Part shown: positions 14,664 to 23,660 of the stretch, in pieces
Layout of the letters: every line of letters begins with the position of its first letter
How positions within the stretch are numbered: position 1 is the first letter of the stretch
DNA from: an uncultured Bacteroidales bacterium
Lineage (GTDB): Bacteria; Bacteroidota; Bacteroidia; Bacteroidales; Muribaculaceae
Assembly: GCA_900547755.1 (NCBI GenBank)
Contig: URIC01000022.1
Location: forward strand, 1 to 32,895
Direction of reading: 5' to 3'
DNA: 32,895 nt
The notes under the pieces: generated by a model
Databases searched by the model: none
What the model saw: the letters and a program-made list of their open reading frames with translations, nothing else
Told to the model about the DNA's origin: nothing
Position numbers and translations under genes: made by a program

Positions 14664-16823
14664 ATGGCTAACAAGAAGAAACTCAATAACCGTCAACACA
14701 TAATGGCACGATACGGCTGTATGGTGCTTATGTTCCTGTTTGGTTGTACCCTGATTGTGGGGAAACTGGCTAAAACGACAATTATCGAAGCCGATGCCTG
14801 GAACGAGCGTGCGTCCAAGGAGATGGCGGACACCTCTATAATCTACCCCATACGAGGAAGCATTCTTAGCTGCAACGGCAACATCCTGGCCTGCAACCAG
14901 ACCCTTTACGACGTGCGCATAGACCTGCGTCACCCCCGCTTAACAAAGATTAAGCCCAAGACCTGGGCCGCTTTGGACTCCCTGGCCGACTCTCTGGATA
15001 CATATTACCCGCGTGTCAAGGATGCAAAAAAGCCCATAGAGCCGAATGACCCCGACTCCTGGCGCAAACTGTTCCACGACCAGTTCGCGATTCCAAAGCT
15101 CAAAGACCGCAAGAAAACAGCCACCGTGGGCACAAAACTTCCCATAGAGGAGTATGAACGCATACGACGTTGGCCCTACTTCAAGGACATAAAGGGAAAC
15201 AGCCACAAGTGTCCCCTCTATAAAGAGGAACACATCATCAGGGTCTACCCATTCGGCGATATGGCGCGTCTGAGCATAGGCCGTGTGTACGAGGAGAAGA
15301 AGACCGGCAAAGTGAAAGGCTACGCCGGTCTGGAAATGGCCCTTGACTCCCTGCTCTACGGCAAGCCCGGAGTAGCACGCAAGGTGGCGCTCACCAACGG
15401 TTTCGGCGACTGGGTGATGGTGCCCCCGGTACGCGGCTACGACATACTCACCACCATCGACATCGATATGCAGGACATCCTGGAGGGCGAGCTGCTGAAA
15501 ATGTGCGATTCCGTGGGCGCCTACTGGGGCACTGCCGTACTCATGGAGGTTAAGACCGGCGAAATCAAGGCTATCTCCAATGTGGAGAGAGACTCAGTCA
15601 CCGGCAAGTACATAGAGGCCATGAACCGCGCCGTGCAGGCATACGAACCCGGCTCCGTGATGAAGACCGTATCCCTGATGGTAGCCTTTGAGGAGGGACT
15701 GGTGAAAAGTGTCAACGACATGGTGGACTGCGCTCCTTTCCAACGCACCTCCGACCATGCAGGCGGCGGCATGAAGACTATGAAACAGGTGATAGAGACA
15801 TCGTCCAACACCGGCATAGCCCGCGTCATCTTCCGCAAATACGACAAAGACCCGCAGGGTTTCCGCAAGCGTCTGGAGTCCATGGGCTTCTTCGAGCCTA
15901 TGAATTCCGGCATCGGCGGCGAGAGCACGCCCCGTGTGCCCGACCTGGTGCCGATGCGCAACGGCAAACCTGTGACAATGACTGCCCGGCATCTTGACCT
16001 GGCACGTCAGGCTTACGGTTACAATACAGAGATTCCGCCACTCTACACCCTGGCTTACTACAACGCCATCGCTAACGGAGGCAAACTGGTGCGCCCGCAT
16101 CTGGTGCGTGCCCTGCGCGACGAGAACGGCCACGACTCCATACTTCCCATCACATACATACGCGAGCAGGTCTGCACTCCCGAAAACGCCAATAAGCTGA
16201 AGGAGTGTCTATATGAAGTGGTGTGGGGCAAACGCGGCACCGCCCGGGCCATTCAGGACGACCGTGTGGCCGTGTGCGGCAAGACGGGAACCGTTATGCC
16301 CTACGACTTCGACAAGCTGCACGCATACGACTCCTCCAAGCGCCGATTCGCCTTCTGCGGCTTCTTCCCTTACGACAACCCCATATACAGCTGCATAGTG
16401 CTTATGACCACCGACGCACACGCCACATCGGCAGGGCGAGGCCCCGGACGGGTACTGCTGAACACCGCCCTGAAACTCTTCTCCCGAGGGCTGCTGAACG
16501 ACATAAGCACCTCCTACACGGCAAAGACCGTAACCTCTTCCCCCCAGCTGTACGGCAACCCGCAGGGCGCACCCTACAACGTGACCAAGACCCTGGGTAT
16601 CAACGGCGCAAGGCAGATGAAAGTGAAACGCGCCACAGACGGCACAGTGCCGGACGTAACCGGTATGGATTCCGGTTCCGCAATACGCGAACTGGAACTC
16701 CGCGGCATTACCGTGGAACGCATCAGTGGCTCCGGATTCGTCACCACACAGAGTCTGAAAGCCGGCACACCGTTGGCCAAAGGACAGAAATGCTCCCTCT
16801 GGCTCTGCTGGCAAAACACTTGA
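14664..16823 (+). CDS. ftsI: Septal peptidoglycan transpeptidase (class B PBP) with C-terminal PASTA domain
   Basis: FtsI (PBP3) cross-links septal peptidoglycan together with the polymerase FtsW. The 719-aa protein has a short cytoplasmic end, one membrane anchor (about residues 14-35), a pedestal domain, and the transpeptidase domain with S-x-x-K (SVMK, Ser331), SSN (380-382) and KTG (540-542), so the active site is complete. A single PASTA domain (about 656-715, beginning GTVPDVTGMDSGSAIREL) closes the protein; PASTA repeats bind peptidoglycan stem peptides or muropeptides. It follows ftsL by 16 bases and precedes murE. Confidence 0.95.
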   Translation: MANKKKLNNRQHIMARYGCMVLMFLFGCTLIVGKLAKTTIIEADAWNERASKEMADTSIIYPIRGSILSCNGNILACNQTLYDVRIDLRHPRLTKIKPKTWAALDSLADSLDTYYPRVKDAKKPIEPNDPDSWRKLFHDQFAIPKLKDRKKTATVGTKLPIEEYERIRRWPYFKDIKGNSHKCPLYKEEHIIRVYPFGDMARLSIGRVYEEKKTGKVKGYAGLEMALDSLLYGKPGVARKVALTNGFGDWVMVPPVRGYDILTTIDIDMQDILEGELLKMCDSVGAYWGTAVLMEVKTGEIKAISNVERDSVTGKYIEAMNRAVQAYEPGSVMKTVSLMVAFEEGLVKSVNDMVDCAPFQRTSDHAGGGMKTMKQVIETSSNTGIARVIFRKYDKDPQGFRKRLESMGFFEPMNSGIGGESTPRVPDLVPMRNGKPVTMTARHLDLARQAYGYNTEIPPLYTLAYYNAIANGGKLVRPHLVRALRDENGHDSILPITYIREQVCTPENANKLKECLYEVVWGKRGTARAIQDDRVAVCGKTGTVMPYDFDKLHAYDSSKRRFAFCGFFPYDNPIYSCIVLMTTDAHATSAGRGPGRVLLNTALKLFSRGLLNDISTSYTAKTVTSSPQLYGNPQGAPYNVTKTLGINGARQMKVKRATDGTVPDVTGMDSGSAIRELELRGITVERISGSGFVTTQSLKAGTPLAKGQKCSLWLCWQNT

Positions 16824-16860
16824 AATTAAGATTATATAATTGATTGACAACAGGATATAC

Positions 16861-18330
16861 ATGACCATGATACAGAAATTATCGCATTTACTCAGCGAGA
16901 TAGAAATAGTGGAGATAATAGGCGATACCGACAAGAATATCGTCAGCCTCAGCTCCGATTCGCGCAAAGTCGAGAAAGAGGGAATGTTTGTAGCCGTGAA
17001 AGGCGTCACCACCGACGGACACAAGTACATACCCGTAGTAGCCAGCACCCATGTGGGGGCCATAGTGTGCGAACAGTTGCCCTCGGCCTTTGAGAACGGT
17101 GTCACATACATCCGTGTCAACGACACCGCCAAAGCCCTCGGCCAGCTGGCTTCCGCCTGGTACGGACACCCCAGCTCCCGGCTCAGGCTCGTAGGCGTCA
17201 CCGGCACCAACGGCAAAACCACCACCGCCACCCTGCTCTACGAAATGGCGCGACTGGAGGGCTACAAGGCCGGTCTGCTCTCCACGGTCTGCAACTATGT
17301 GGACACCCGCGCCATACCCACCACCCACACCACCCCGGACCCTCTGACACTCAACAGCCTGCTCCACGACATGGTGGAGGCCGGATGCGAATACGCCTTC
17401 ATGGAGGTCAGCTCCCACGCCGCCGTACAGCAGCGTATAGCCGGGCTTAAATTTGCCGGGGCTATATTCTCCAACCTCACCCGCGACCACCTGGACTACC
17501 ATGGCACTGTAGAGAACTACATGAACGCCAAGAAACTATTCTTCGACACACTGCCCGCCGACGCTTTCGCCCTGGTGAACGCCGACGACAAAGCCGGCGC
17601 ATATATGGTGCAGAACACAAAGGCGCGCAAATACACATACTCGCTGCGCACCGGTGCCGATTTCCGCTGCAAAGTGCTGGAAACACGCCTGGACGGAACC
17701 TTGCTGGAGCTGAACGGCCGCGAGGTGGAAGTGCGGTTCACAGGCCGCTTCAACGCATACAACCTTACGGCTGTCTACGGCGCCGCCGTCCTCACCGGCT
17801 TCGACCCCGAGGAGGTGTTGGTGAACATGAGCCGCCTCGTGCCTGTGGCCGGACGTTTCCAGACCATACAGTCCCCCGACGGCATCACTGCAATCGTGGA
17901 CTACGCGCACACCCCGGACGCATTGGTGAATGTGCTTGACACCATACGTGAAATAGTAGGCGCCAAAGGAGAAATCATAACCGTCGTAGGTGCCGGCGGA
18001 GACCGCGACCACGGCAAACGCCCCATGATGGCCCGCGAAGCCGCCTGCCGCTCGGACAGACTCATACTCACCTCCGACAATCCCCGTACCGAAAAACCAG
18101 AAGCTATCATAGATGACATGAAAGCGGGGCTCTCCCAGGCTGAACTGAAACGCACGCTCAGCATCACCGACCGTGCCGAGGCAATCCGCACGGCCTGCTC
18201 CCTGGCCTCCCCCGGCTCTGTGATTCTGGTGGCCGGCAAAGGTCATGAGACATATCAGGAAATCAACGGCGTACGCCACCACTTCGACGACCGCGAGGTG
18301 CTGGCCCGGACTTTCGGCATAACCCTCTAA
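16861..18330 (+). CDS. murE: UDP-MurNAc-tripeptide synthetase, meso-diaminopimelate adding
   Basis: MurE adds the third residue to UDP-MurNAc-L-Ala-D-Glu in the cytoplasm. The ATP-binding loop VTGTNGKTTT is at about residues 113-122. The specificity motif DNPR (406-409) is the one found in enzymes that add meso-diaminopimelate rather than lysine. I place the start at the ATG at 16861 (489 aa); an upstream in-frame TTG at 16840 and a further ATG at 16867 are the alternatives. The gap of 37 bases from ftsI is AT-rich, and mraY follows after 15 bases. Confidence 0.95.
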   Translation: MTMIQKLSHLLSEIEIVEIIGDTDKNIVSLSSDSRKVEKEGMFVAVKGVTTDGHKYIPVVASTHVGAIVCEQLPSAFENGVTYIRVNDTAKALGQLASAWYGHPSSRLRLVGVTGTNGKTTTATLLYEMARLEGYKAGLLSTVCNYVDTRAIPTTHTTPDPLTLNSLLHDMVEAGCEYAFMEVSSHAAVQQRIAGLKFAGAIFSNLTRDHLDYHGTVENYMNAKKLFFDTLPADAFALVNADDKAGAYMVQNTKARKYTYSLRTGADFRCKVLETRLDGTLLELNGREVEVRFTGRFNAYNLTAVYGAAVLTGFDPEEVLVNMSRLVPVAGRFQTIQSPDGITAIVDYAHTPDALVNVLDTIREIVGAKGEIITVVGAGGDRDHGKRPMMAREAACRSDRLILTSDNPRTEKPEAIIDDMKAGLSQAELKRTLSITDRAEAIRTACSLASPGSVILVAGKGHETYQEINGVRHHFDDREVLARTFGITL

Positions 18331-18345
18331 AATCACCTCCCGAAT

Positions 18346-19623
18346 ATGTTATACTCGCTGTTTCAATACCTTCAGGACACAGGCATCCCCGGAGTGCGTC
18401 TGATGGATTACATCACATTCCGCACGGGTATAGCCTTCGCCCTCGCACTGCTCTTCGCCCTATTCGTAGGACGCAATATAATCCATCGCCTGCAAAAGAT
18501 GCAGATAGGAGAGGTGGTCCGCAACCTCGGTCTGGAAGGCCAGATACAGAAAAAGGGCACCCCCACTATGGGAGGTATAATAATAATCCTCTCCATTCTT
18601 GTGCCTTGCCTTCTGCTGGGCAACCTCACCAACGTCTACATGATCCTGATGATAGTGGCCACCCTCTGGATGGGAGCCATCGGTTTCCTGGATGACTACC
18701 GCAAGCTCAAGTTCCACAACAAGGAGGGCCTGAAGGGGAAATACAAGATTACCGGCCAGGTAGGTCTCGGCCTGATTGTAGGCATCACCATGTGGCTCTC
18801 CCCTGACATCGTCATGGTGGAGAACAGGGAGATAATCACCGAAAGCACAACCGCTCAGGTAGAGCAGGTGGAGATTGTGAACACCGGCGAACAGATAAAG
18901 AGTCCGCAGACCACTATCCCGTTTGTCAAGAACAATAACTTCAACTACCAATGGCTCACATCCTGGATGGGCGGCGATGCCGCGCAGACAGCCGGATGGC
19001 TGCTCTTTGTGGCCGTCGTTATATTTGTGGTGACAGCGGTGAGCAACGGAGCCAACCTCACCGACGGACTGGACGGACTCGCGGCGGGCACCTCGGCCAT
19101 AATAGGTATGGCGCTGGCCATCATGGCTTATTTAGGCGGCAATGTAATCTACTCCAGCTACCTGAATATCATGTACATACCGGGGTCGGAGGAGTTGGCG
19201 GTATATGCCGGCGCCTTCATGGGGGCGCTCATAGGATTCCTTTGGTATAACGCCCACCCGGCACAGGTATTCATGGGAGACACCGGTTCCCTCACACTGG
19301 GAGGCATCCTCGCTGTGTTCGCCATCCTGATACGCAAGGAACTGCTCATACCTCTGCTGTGTCTCGTCTTCTTTGTGGAGGACCTGTCGGTGATACTGCA
19401 GGTGGCCTACTTCAAGATAACCAAGAAAAAATACGGGGAGGGACACCGCATCTTCAAGATGACCCCTCTGCACCACCACTTCCAGAAAGCCGCCGACCCG
19501 GCCATGAAGTGCCTCTTCCCCTACCCTAAACACCCCATACATGAGAGCAAAATCGTGACCCGCTTCTGGATTGTCTCTATCCTGCTGGCCGCACTTACTT
19601 TCATAACCCTTAAAATCAGATAA
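18346..19623 (+). CDS. mraY: Phospho-MurNAc-pentapeptide-transferase
   Basis: MraY transfers phospho-MurNAc-pentapeptide to undecaprenyl phosphate in the inner membrane, giving lipid I. It is polytopic (about ten membrane segments), with the catalytic Asp pair in FLDDYRK (Asp116, Asp117), the NLTDGLDGLAAG motif (237-248) and the HHHF loop near the C-terminus. At 425 aa it is longer than the 360-aa E. coli enzyme. Most of the excess is a hydrophilic insertion at about residues 157-212, rich in Glu, Thr and Gln, between two membrane segments; such an insertion is seen in Bacteroidota. The stop is 6 bases ahead of murD. Confidence 0.95.
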   Translation: MLYSLFQYLQDTGIPGVRLMDYITFRTGIAFALALLFALFVGRNIIHRLQKMQIGEVVRNLGLEGQIQKKGTPTMGGIIIILSILVPCLLLGNLTNVYMILMIVATLWMGAIGFLDDYRKLKFHNKEGLKGKYKITGQVGLGLIVGITMWLSPDIVMVENREIITESTTAQVEQVEIVNTGEQIKSPQTTIPFVKNNNFNYQWLTSWMGGDAAQTAGWLLFVAVVIFVVTAVSNGANLTDGLDGLAAGTSAIIGMALAIMAYLGGNVIYSSYLNIMYIPGSEELAVYAGAFMGALIGFLWYNAHPAQVFMGDTGSLTLGGILAVFAILIRKELLIPLLCLVFFVEDLSVILQVAYFKITKKKYGEGHRIFKMTPLHHHFQKAADPAMKCLFPYPKHPIHESKIVTRFWIVSILLAALTFITLKIR

Positions 19624-19629
19624 GAAGCA

Positions 19630-21009
19630 ATGAAACGAATAGTAATACTCGGTGGCGGCGAAAGCGGCGTAGGCGCCGCCGTGCTGGCCAAGACCAAAGG
19701 ATTTGACACATTCCTTACCGATACCGGAAAGATTGCCCCTAAATATACCGAAGTGCTGGAGCGCTACGGAATCCCCTACGAACAGGGACATCCCCATACC
19801 CGCGAGCTGGTACTAAATGCCGACGAGGTAATCAAGAGTCCCGGCGTCCCCCCCACCGTCCCCATGGTCAGGGATATAGTGGCCAAGGGCATACCCGTAC
19901 TTTCCGAAATAGAGTTCGCCGGACGCTATACCGATGCCAGAATGATTTGCATCACCGGCTCCAACGGCAAGACCACCACCACAATGCTGCTCTACCACAT
20001 ATTAGGCAAGGCGGGCTTCAACGTAGGCCTGGCCGGCAATGTGGGCAAAAGCCTGGCCCTGCAGGTGGCCACCGACAAGCATGACTACTACGTAATCGAA
20101 CTCTCCAGCTTCCAGCTCGAGAATATGTATGAGTTCAAGGCCGACATAGCCATCCTGCTCAACATCACCCCGGACCACATGGACCGCTACGACCACAAGA
20201 TGGAAAACTATGTGGACGCCAAGTTCCGCATAATGCAGAACATGGGCCCGGAAGATTGTTTCATCTACTGGAAAGACGACCCCGTAGTAGCGGCCAAGCT
20301 GGCCACACTGCATCCGGAATGTATGATGCTCCCCTTCTCCGAGAACAAGAGCGACGGCCTGGCATCCTGGACCGAAGGAACCGATATGGTGGTGGACACA
20401 CCCTGTCTGCCCGGCAGCTCATGCACCCACGGCATGCTGTGGAGTATCTCCCGCAATGAATTGAGTCTCAAAGGTCTACACAACCTGTACAACTCCATGG
20501 CCGCCTCCATAGCCTCTTCGACGCTGGGTATAGACCCGGAAGTCTGCAAGGCCGCGCTACGCGATTTCCACAATGTGGAGCATCGCCTGGAGTATGTGGC
20601 TACGACAGACGGCATACGCTGGATTAACGACTCCAAGGCCACCAACGTAAACTCCACCTGGTATGCCCTGGAGAGCATGACCACTCCCACAGTGCTAATC
20701 CTGGGAGGCACCGACAAAGGCAACGACTACACCGAGATAGAAGCCTTTGTGAAGGAAAAAGTGAAAGCCATCGTCTGTATGGGCGCGGACAACGCCAAGC
20801 TGATGGACTTCTGGGCCGCCCGTGGCGTCAAGACCATAGACACCCGCTCCCTGGCGGAAGCCATAGATGCCTGTCGCCGCGAGGCAGCGAGCGGCGACAC
20901 GGTGCTTCTCTCCCCCTGTTGCGCTTCTTTCGACCTGTTCAAGAACTATGAGCAACGCGGCGACCTCTTCAAAGAGGCTGTCCTCGCCCTGCCCGGAGCC
21001 AAGAAATAA
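19630..21009 (+). CDS. murD: UDP-MurNAc-L-alanine--D-glutamate ligase
   Basis: MurD adds D-glutamate to UDP-MurNAc-L-alanine. The 459-aa protein begins with a Rossmann-like glycine motif (ILGGGESGVGAA), then the ATP loop GSNGKTTT (110-117), an ITPDHMDRY segment of the central domain, and the C-terminal ligand domain with INDSKATNVNSTW and LLSPCCASFD. The family's catalytic residues appear intact. Its start lies 6 bases after mraY with an AAGAAG stretch ahead, one of the few purine-rich leaders in the cluster. Confidence 0.96.
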   Translation: MKRIVILGGGESGVGAAVLAKTKGFDTFLTDTGKIAPKYTEVLERYGIPYEQGHPHTRELVLNADEVIKSPGVPPTVPMVRDIVAKGIPVLSEIEFAGRYTDARMICITGSNGKTTTTMLLYHILGKAGFNVGLAGNVGKSLALQVATDKHDYYVIELSSFQLENMYEFKADIAILLNITPDHMDRYDHKMENYVDAKFRIMQNMGPEDCFIYWKDDPVVAAKLATLHPECMMLPFSENKSDGLASWTEGTDMVVDTPCLPGSSCTHGMLWSISRNELSLKGLHNLYNSMAASIASSTLGIDPEVCKAALRDFHNVEHRLEYVATTDGIRWINDSKATNVNSTWYALESMTTPTVLILGGTDKGNDYTEIEAFVKEKVKAIVCMGADNAKLMDFWAARGVKTIDTRSLAEAIDACRREAASGDTVLLSPCCASFDLFKNYEQRGDLFKEAVLALPGAKK

Positions 21010-21021
21010 TAGGCTGTTTAA

Positions 21022-22521
21022 ATGACTAAAGATATAGACGGAAATAACCTGTCCGGCAAGTCGGGCATACGTGTGGAACGCACGTTGGACGGCACACCGA
21101 TTACCGACTCCGAAGGCAAGACCATAGCGGAGCTGGAAGAGGAGCGTGCCAAGCTACGCGGCATAGAGGAACGCTCACGCATACGGCTGCACTCAGACCG
21201 ATACCTGTGGGGCATATATCTCATGCTCCTGGTATTCTCGGTGGTAGAGCTGTACAGCGCTTCCAGCAGCGAGGTGAAGGCCGCCAACGTCTACCATCCG
21301 CTTATGAGCCACGCCATGTTCCTGGTGGTAGGTCTCGGCGTGGTGATGATAATGCAGAACATACACTACAAGTATTACCGCAAATTCGCATGGATATTCG
21401 CCTTCCTGTCCCTGATTCTGGTGTGGTACGGCAACCACCACGGAGTCATGGCCAACGGCGCCATGCGAGCCATTCGTGTCATGGGATTCACCATCCAGCC
21501 GCCCGAGATAGCGAAACTGGCCCTGGTAGTGGTGCTGGCCCGTATCATGGCCAAACACCAGATGCGCCACGGCGTCACCAGGCAGGGAGTGCTACTCTCT
21601 CTCTGTATGCTTGCGGCCTTCGGCCTGATGCTGTACTCCAATGGTCTCACCAACACCGCCCTGATTGTGATTATAGCCACCGCCATGTTCGTAATCGGAG
21701 GCACCCAGCTGAACAAACTGGCGGTGATATTCTGCATTTTCGCGGTAGTGGGCGGCATAGTCTACAACACCAAGTTCAAGATCTCGGACGCAAATGCCGA
21801 GGGCACCGCGACCGAGATGGCCGCCAATTCCACTGTGGGAGAGGCGGGCGGAACCGTGGACCGTACGGAGCTGCGTCAGAAACGTGTCACCGACTTCCTT
21901 GAGGGTGTTGAACCCGACGACACCGTCACCGACTTCAACCGCCAGGTATTCTTCGCCAACATGAGTCAGGCCCACGGCGGCCTGCTGGGCAACGGCCCCG
22001 GCAATTCGCGCGAAAGCGCCCGTCTGCCCCTGGCCTTCTCAGACTATATTTTCTCCATCGTGGTGGAAGACACCGGCTTCGTGGGAGGCGTGTGTCTGCT
22101 CATCCTTTACCTGCTGTTGCTGGCCCGTGCCGGCGTGATAGCCTCCAAATGCACCAAAGCCTTCCCGGCACTGCTCATCACCGGCTGCGCCACTCTGATA
22201 GTGTCCCAGGCCATGATTCACATGGCCATCGTGGTGGGTCTGGCTCCGGTCTCCGGCCAACCCCTGCCCTTCATCTCCAAAGGAGGCACCTCGATACTCG
22301 TTATGAGCGCCGCCATGGGCATGATGCTCTCTGTAAGCAAATTCGCCATTCAGCGCACCCGCAAGACACAGGACGCCAACCTCACGCTCAAACAGGCGGT
22401 GGAGGACAGCGGCGACACCAGCGTCAACCCCACTATGCTGCACGCGGAGGTGAAGGAAGAGCATACCCGCTCCGCAGAGCAGGGCCCGACATCCTCCAAG
22501 ACAAAAAAAAGCATTAAGTAA
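21022..22521 (+). CDS. ftsW: Septal peptidoglycan glycosyltransferase FtsW, divergent, with N-terminal extension
   Basis: FtsW is the SEDS-family polymerase that makes septal glycan strands from lipid II. The 499-aa protein has about ten membrane segments starting near residue 65. Ahead of them is a charged cytoplasmic extension of about 60 residues with a coiled-coil-like stretch (IAELEEERAKLRGIEERSR). The region around the putative catalytic Asp is kept (FSDYIFSIVVEDTGF, Asp341), as is PLPFISKGGTS. The QPSE motif reads QPPE (159-162), and the preceding block reads GAMRAI instead of the usual GAxRW. The C-terminus (about 60 residues) is hydrophilic. It sits between murD and murG, so identity is not in doubt. 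Confidence 0.93.
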   Translation: MTKDIDGNNLSGKSGIRVERTLDGTPITDSEGKTIAELEEERAKLRGIEERSRIRLHSDRYLWGIYLMLLVFSVVELYSASSSEVKAANVYHPLMSHAMFLVVGLGVVMIMQNIHYKYYRKFAWIFAFLSLILVWYGNHHGVMANGAMRAIRVMGFTIQPPEIAKLALVVVLARIMAKHQMRHGVTRQGVLLSLCMLAAFGLMLYSNGLTNTALIVIIATAMFVIGGTQLNKLAVIFCIFAVVGGIVYNTKFKISDANAEGTATEMAANSTVGEAGGTVDRTELRQKRVTDFLEGVEPDDTVTDFNRQVFFANMSQAHGGLLGNGPGNSRESARLPLAFSDYIFSIVVEDTGFVGGVCLLILYLLLLARAGVIASKCTKAFPALLITGCATLIVSQAMIHMAIVVGLAPVSGQPLPFISKGGTSILVMSAAMGMMLSVSKFAIQRTRKTQDANLTLKQAVEDSGDTSVNPTMLHAEVKEEHTRSAEQGPTSSKTKKSIK

Positions 22522-22546
22522 CGAGCTGTTTAAAGCATCCGATATA

Positions 22547-23650
22547 ATGTCCAGACAGAAACCGAAATTCATAATCAGCGGCGGAGGTACCGGGGGGCAC
22601 ATCTTCCCGGCCCTTTCAATAGCAGGCGCCCTGAAACGCCGCTATCCTAACGCCGAAATACTCTTTGTAGGCGCACAAGGACGCATGGAAATGGAAAAAG
22701 TGCCGGCCGCCGGATACCCGATTAAGGGCCTGCCCGTGGCGGGCTTCGACCGCAAGCACCTGTTCAGGAACTTCTCAGTGCTGCTGAAGCTGCGCAAATC
22801 CCTGAGCATGGCCCGCGACATCATCAGGGATTTCGCGCCGGACGCCGTGATAGGCGTAGGCGGATATGCCTCCGGCCCTACCCTGAAAAGCGCCCAGCGA
22901 CTCGGCATCCCCACCCTGCTGCAGGAACAGAACTCTTACGCCGGGGTGACAAATAAGCTGTTGGCCAGGAAAGCCCGCAAAATATGTGTGGCCTATCCCG
23001 GCATGGAGCGCTTCTTTCCCGCCGACAGCATCCTGCTCACCGGCAACCCGGTACGCAAGGAAATCCTGGAGTGCAGACTCACCCCCGAACAGGCTCGCAC
23101 CACTTTCGGACTGGACCCGGAAAAGCCCACGGTCCTTGTGGTGGGAGGCTCCCTGGGGGCACGCACCCTCAACGAATCCATCCGGGCCTCGCTGCAGCGA
23201 TTCGCAAGCGCCGGCGTACAGCTCATCTGGCAGACAGGAAAGGCATACGGCGACAAAGGGATACAGGCTGCCAAGGGCATGAGAGGAGTAGTGGTGACAC
23301 AGTTCCTCACGGACATGGCCACCGCCTACCGTGCCGCTTCATTGGTGGTGAGCCGCGCAGGCGCCGGGTCCATAAGCGAACTTGAGCTGCTCGGCAAAGC
23401 CTGTGTGCTGGTGCCCTCCCCCAATGTGGCCGAAGACCACCAGACAAAGAACGCCCACGCCCTATCGGACCGTGGAGCAGCCATAACGGTACCCGACATA
23501 GAAGCCCGCGAAAAGCTGGCGGACATAATCTTCAGCACCGTCGCAGACTCCGCCAGGCTGGAGCGGATGAGTGCCGAAATACGCAAGCTCGCACTCCCCG
23601 ACTCCGACAATATCATTGCCGCAGAAGTATCCCGAATAGTGAATTTCTAA
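22547..23650 (+). CDS. murG: UDP-GlcNAc:lipid I N-acetylglucosaminyltransferase
   Basis: MurG adds GlcNAc to lipid I on the cytoplasmic face of the membrane, completing lipid II. The GT-B enzyme has the N-terminal glycine loop SGGGTGGHIFPAL with the catalytic His at residue 18, a second G-loop (GVGGYASGP) and the C-terminal donor-site segment VVSRAGAGSISELELLGKACVLVPSPN. The length of 367 aa is normal. The next gene, murC, begins 10 bases after its stop. Confidence 0.97.
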   Translation: MSRQKPKFIISGGGTGGHIFPALSIAGALKRRYPNAEILFVGAQGRMEMEKVPAAGYPIKGLPVAGFDRKHLFRNFSVLLKLRKSLSMARDIIRDFAPDAVIGVGGYASGPTLKSAQRLGIPTLLQEQNSYAGVTNKLLARKARKICVAYPGMERFFPADSILLTGNPVRKEILECRLTPEQARTTFGLDPEKPTVLVVGGSLGARTLNESIRASLQRFASAGVQLIWQTGKAYGDKGIQAAKGMRGVVVTQFLTDMATAYRAASLVVSRAGAGSISELELLGKACVLVPSPNVAEDHQTKNAHALSDRGAAITVPDIEAREKLADIIFSTVADSARLERMSAEIRKLALPDSDNIIAAEVSRIVNF

Positions 23651-23660
23651 ACAGTCTCCA

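Noticed and set aside
16840..16860. TTG start for murE at 16840
   Set aside because: ATG codons at 16861 and 16867 fit the family N-terminus better and the added residues are not typical.
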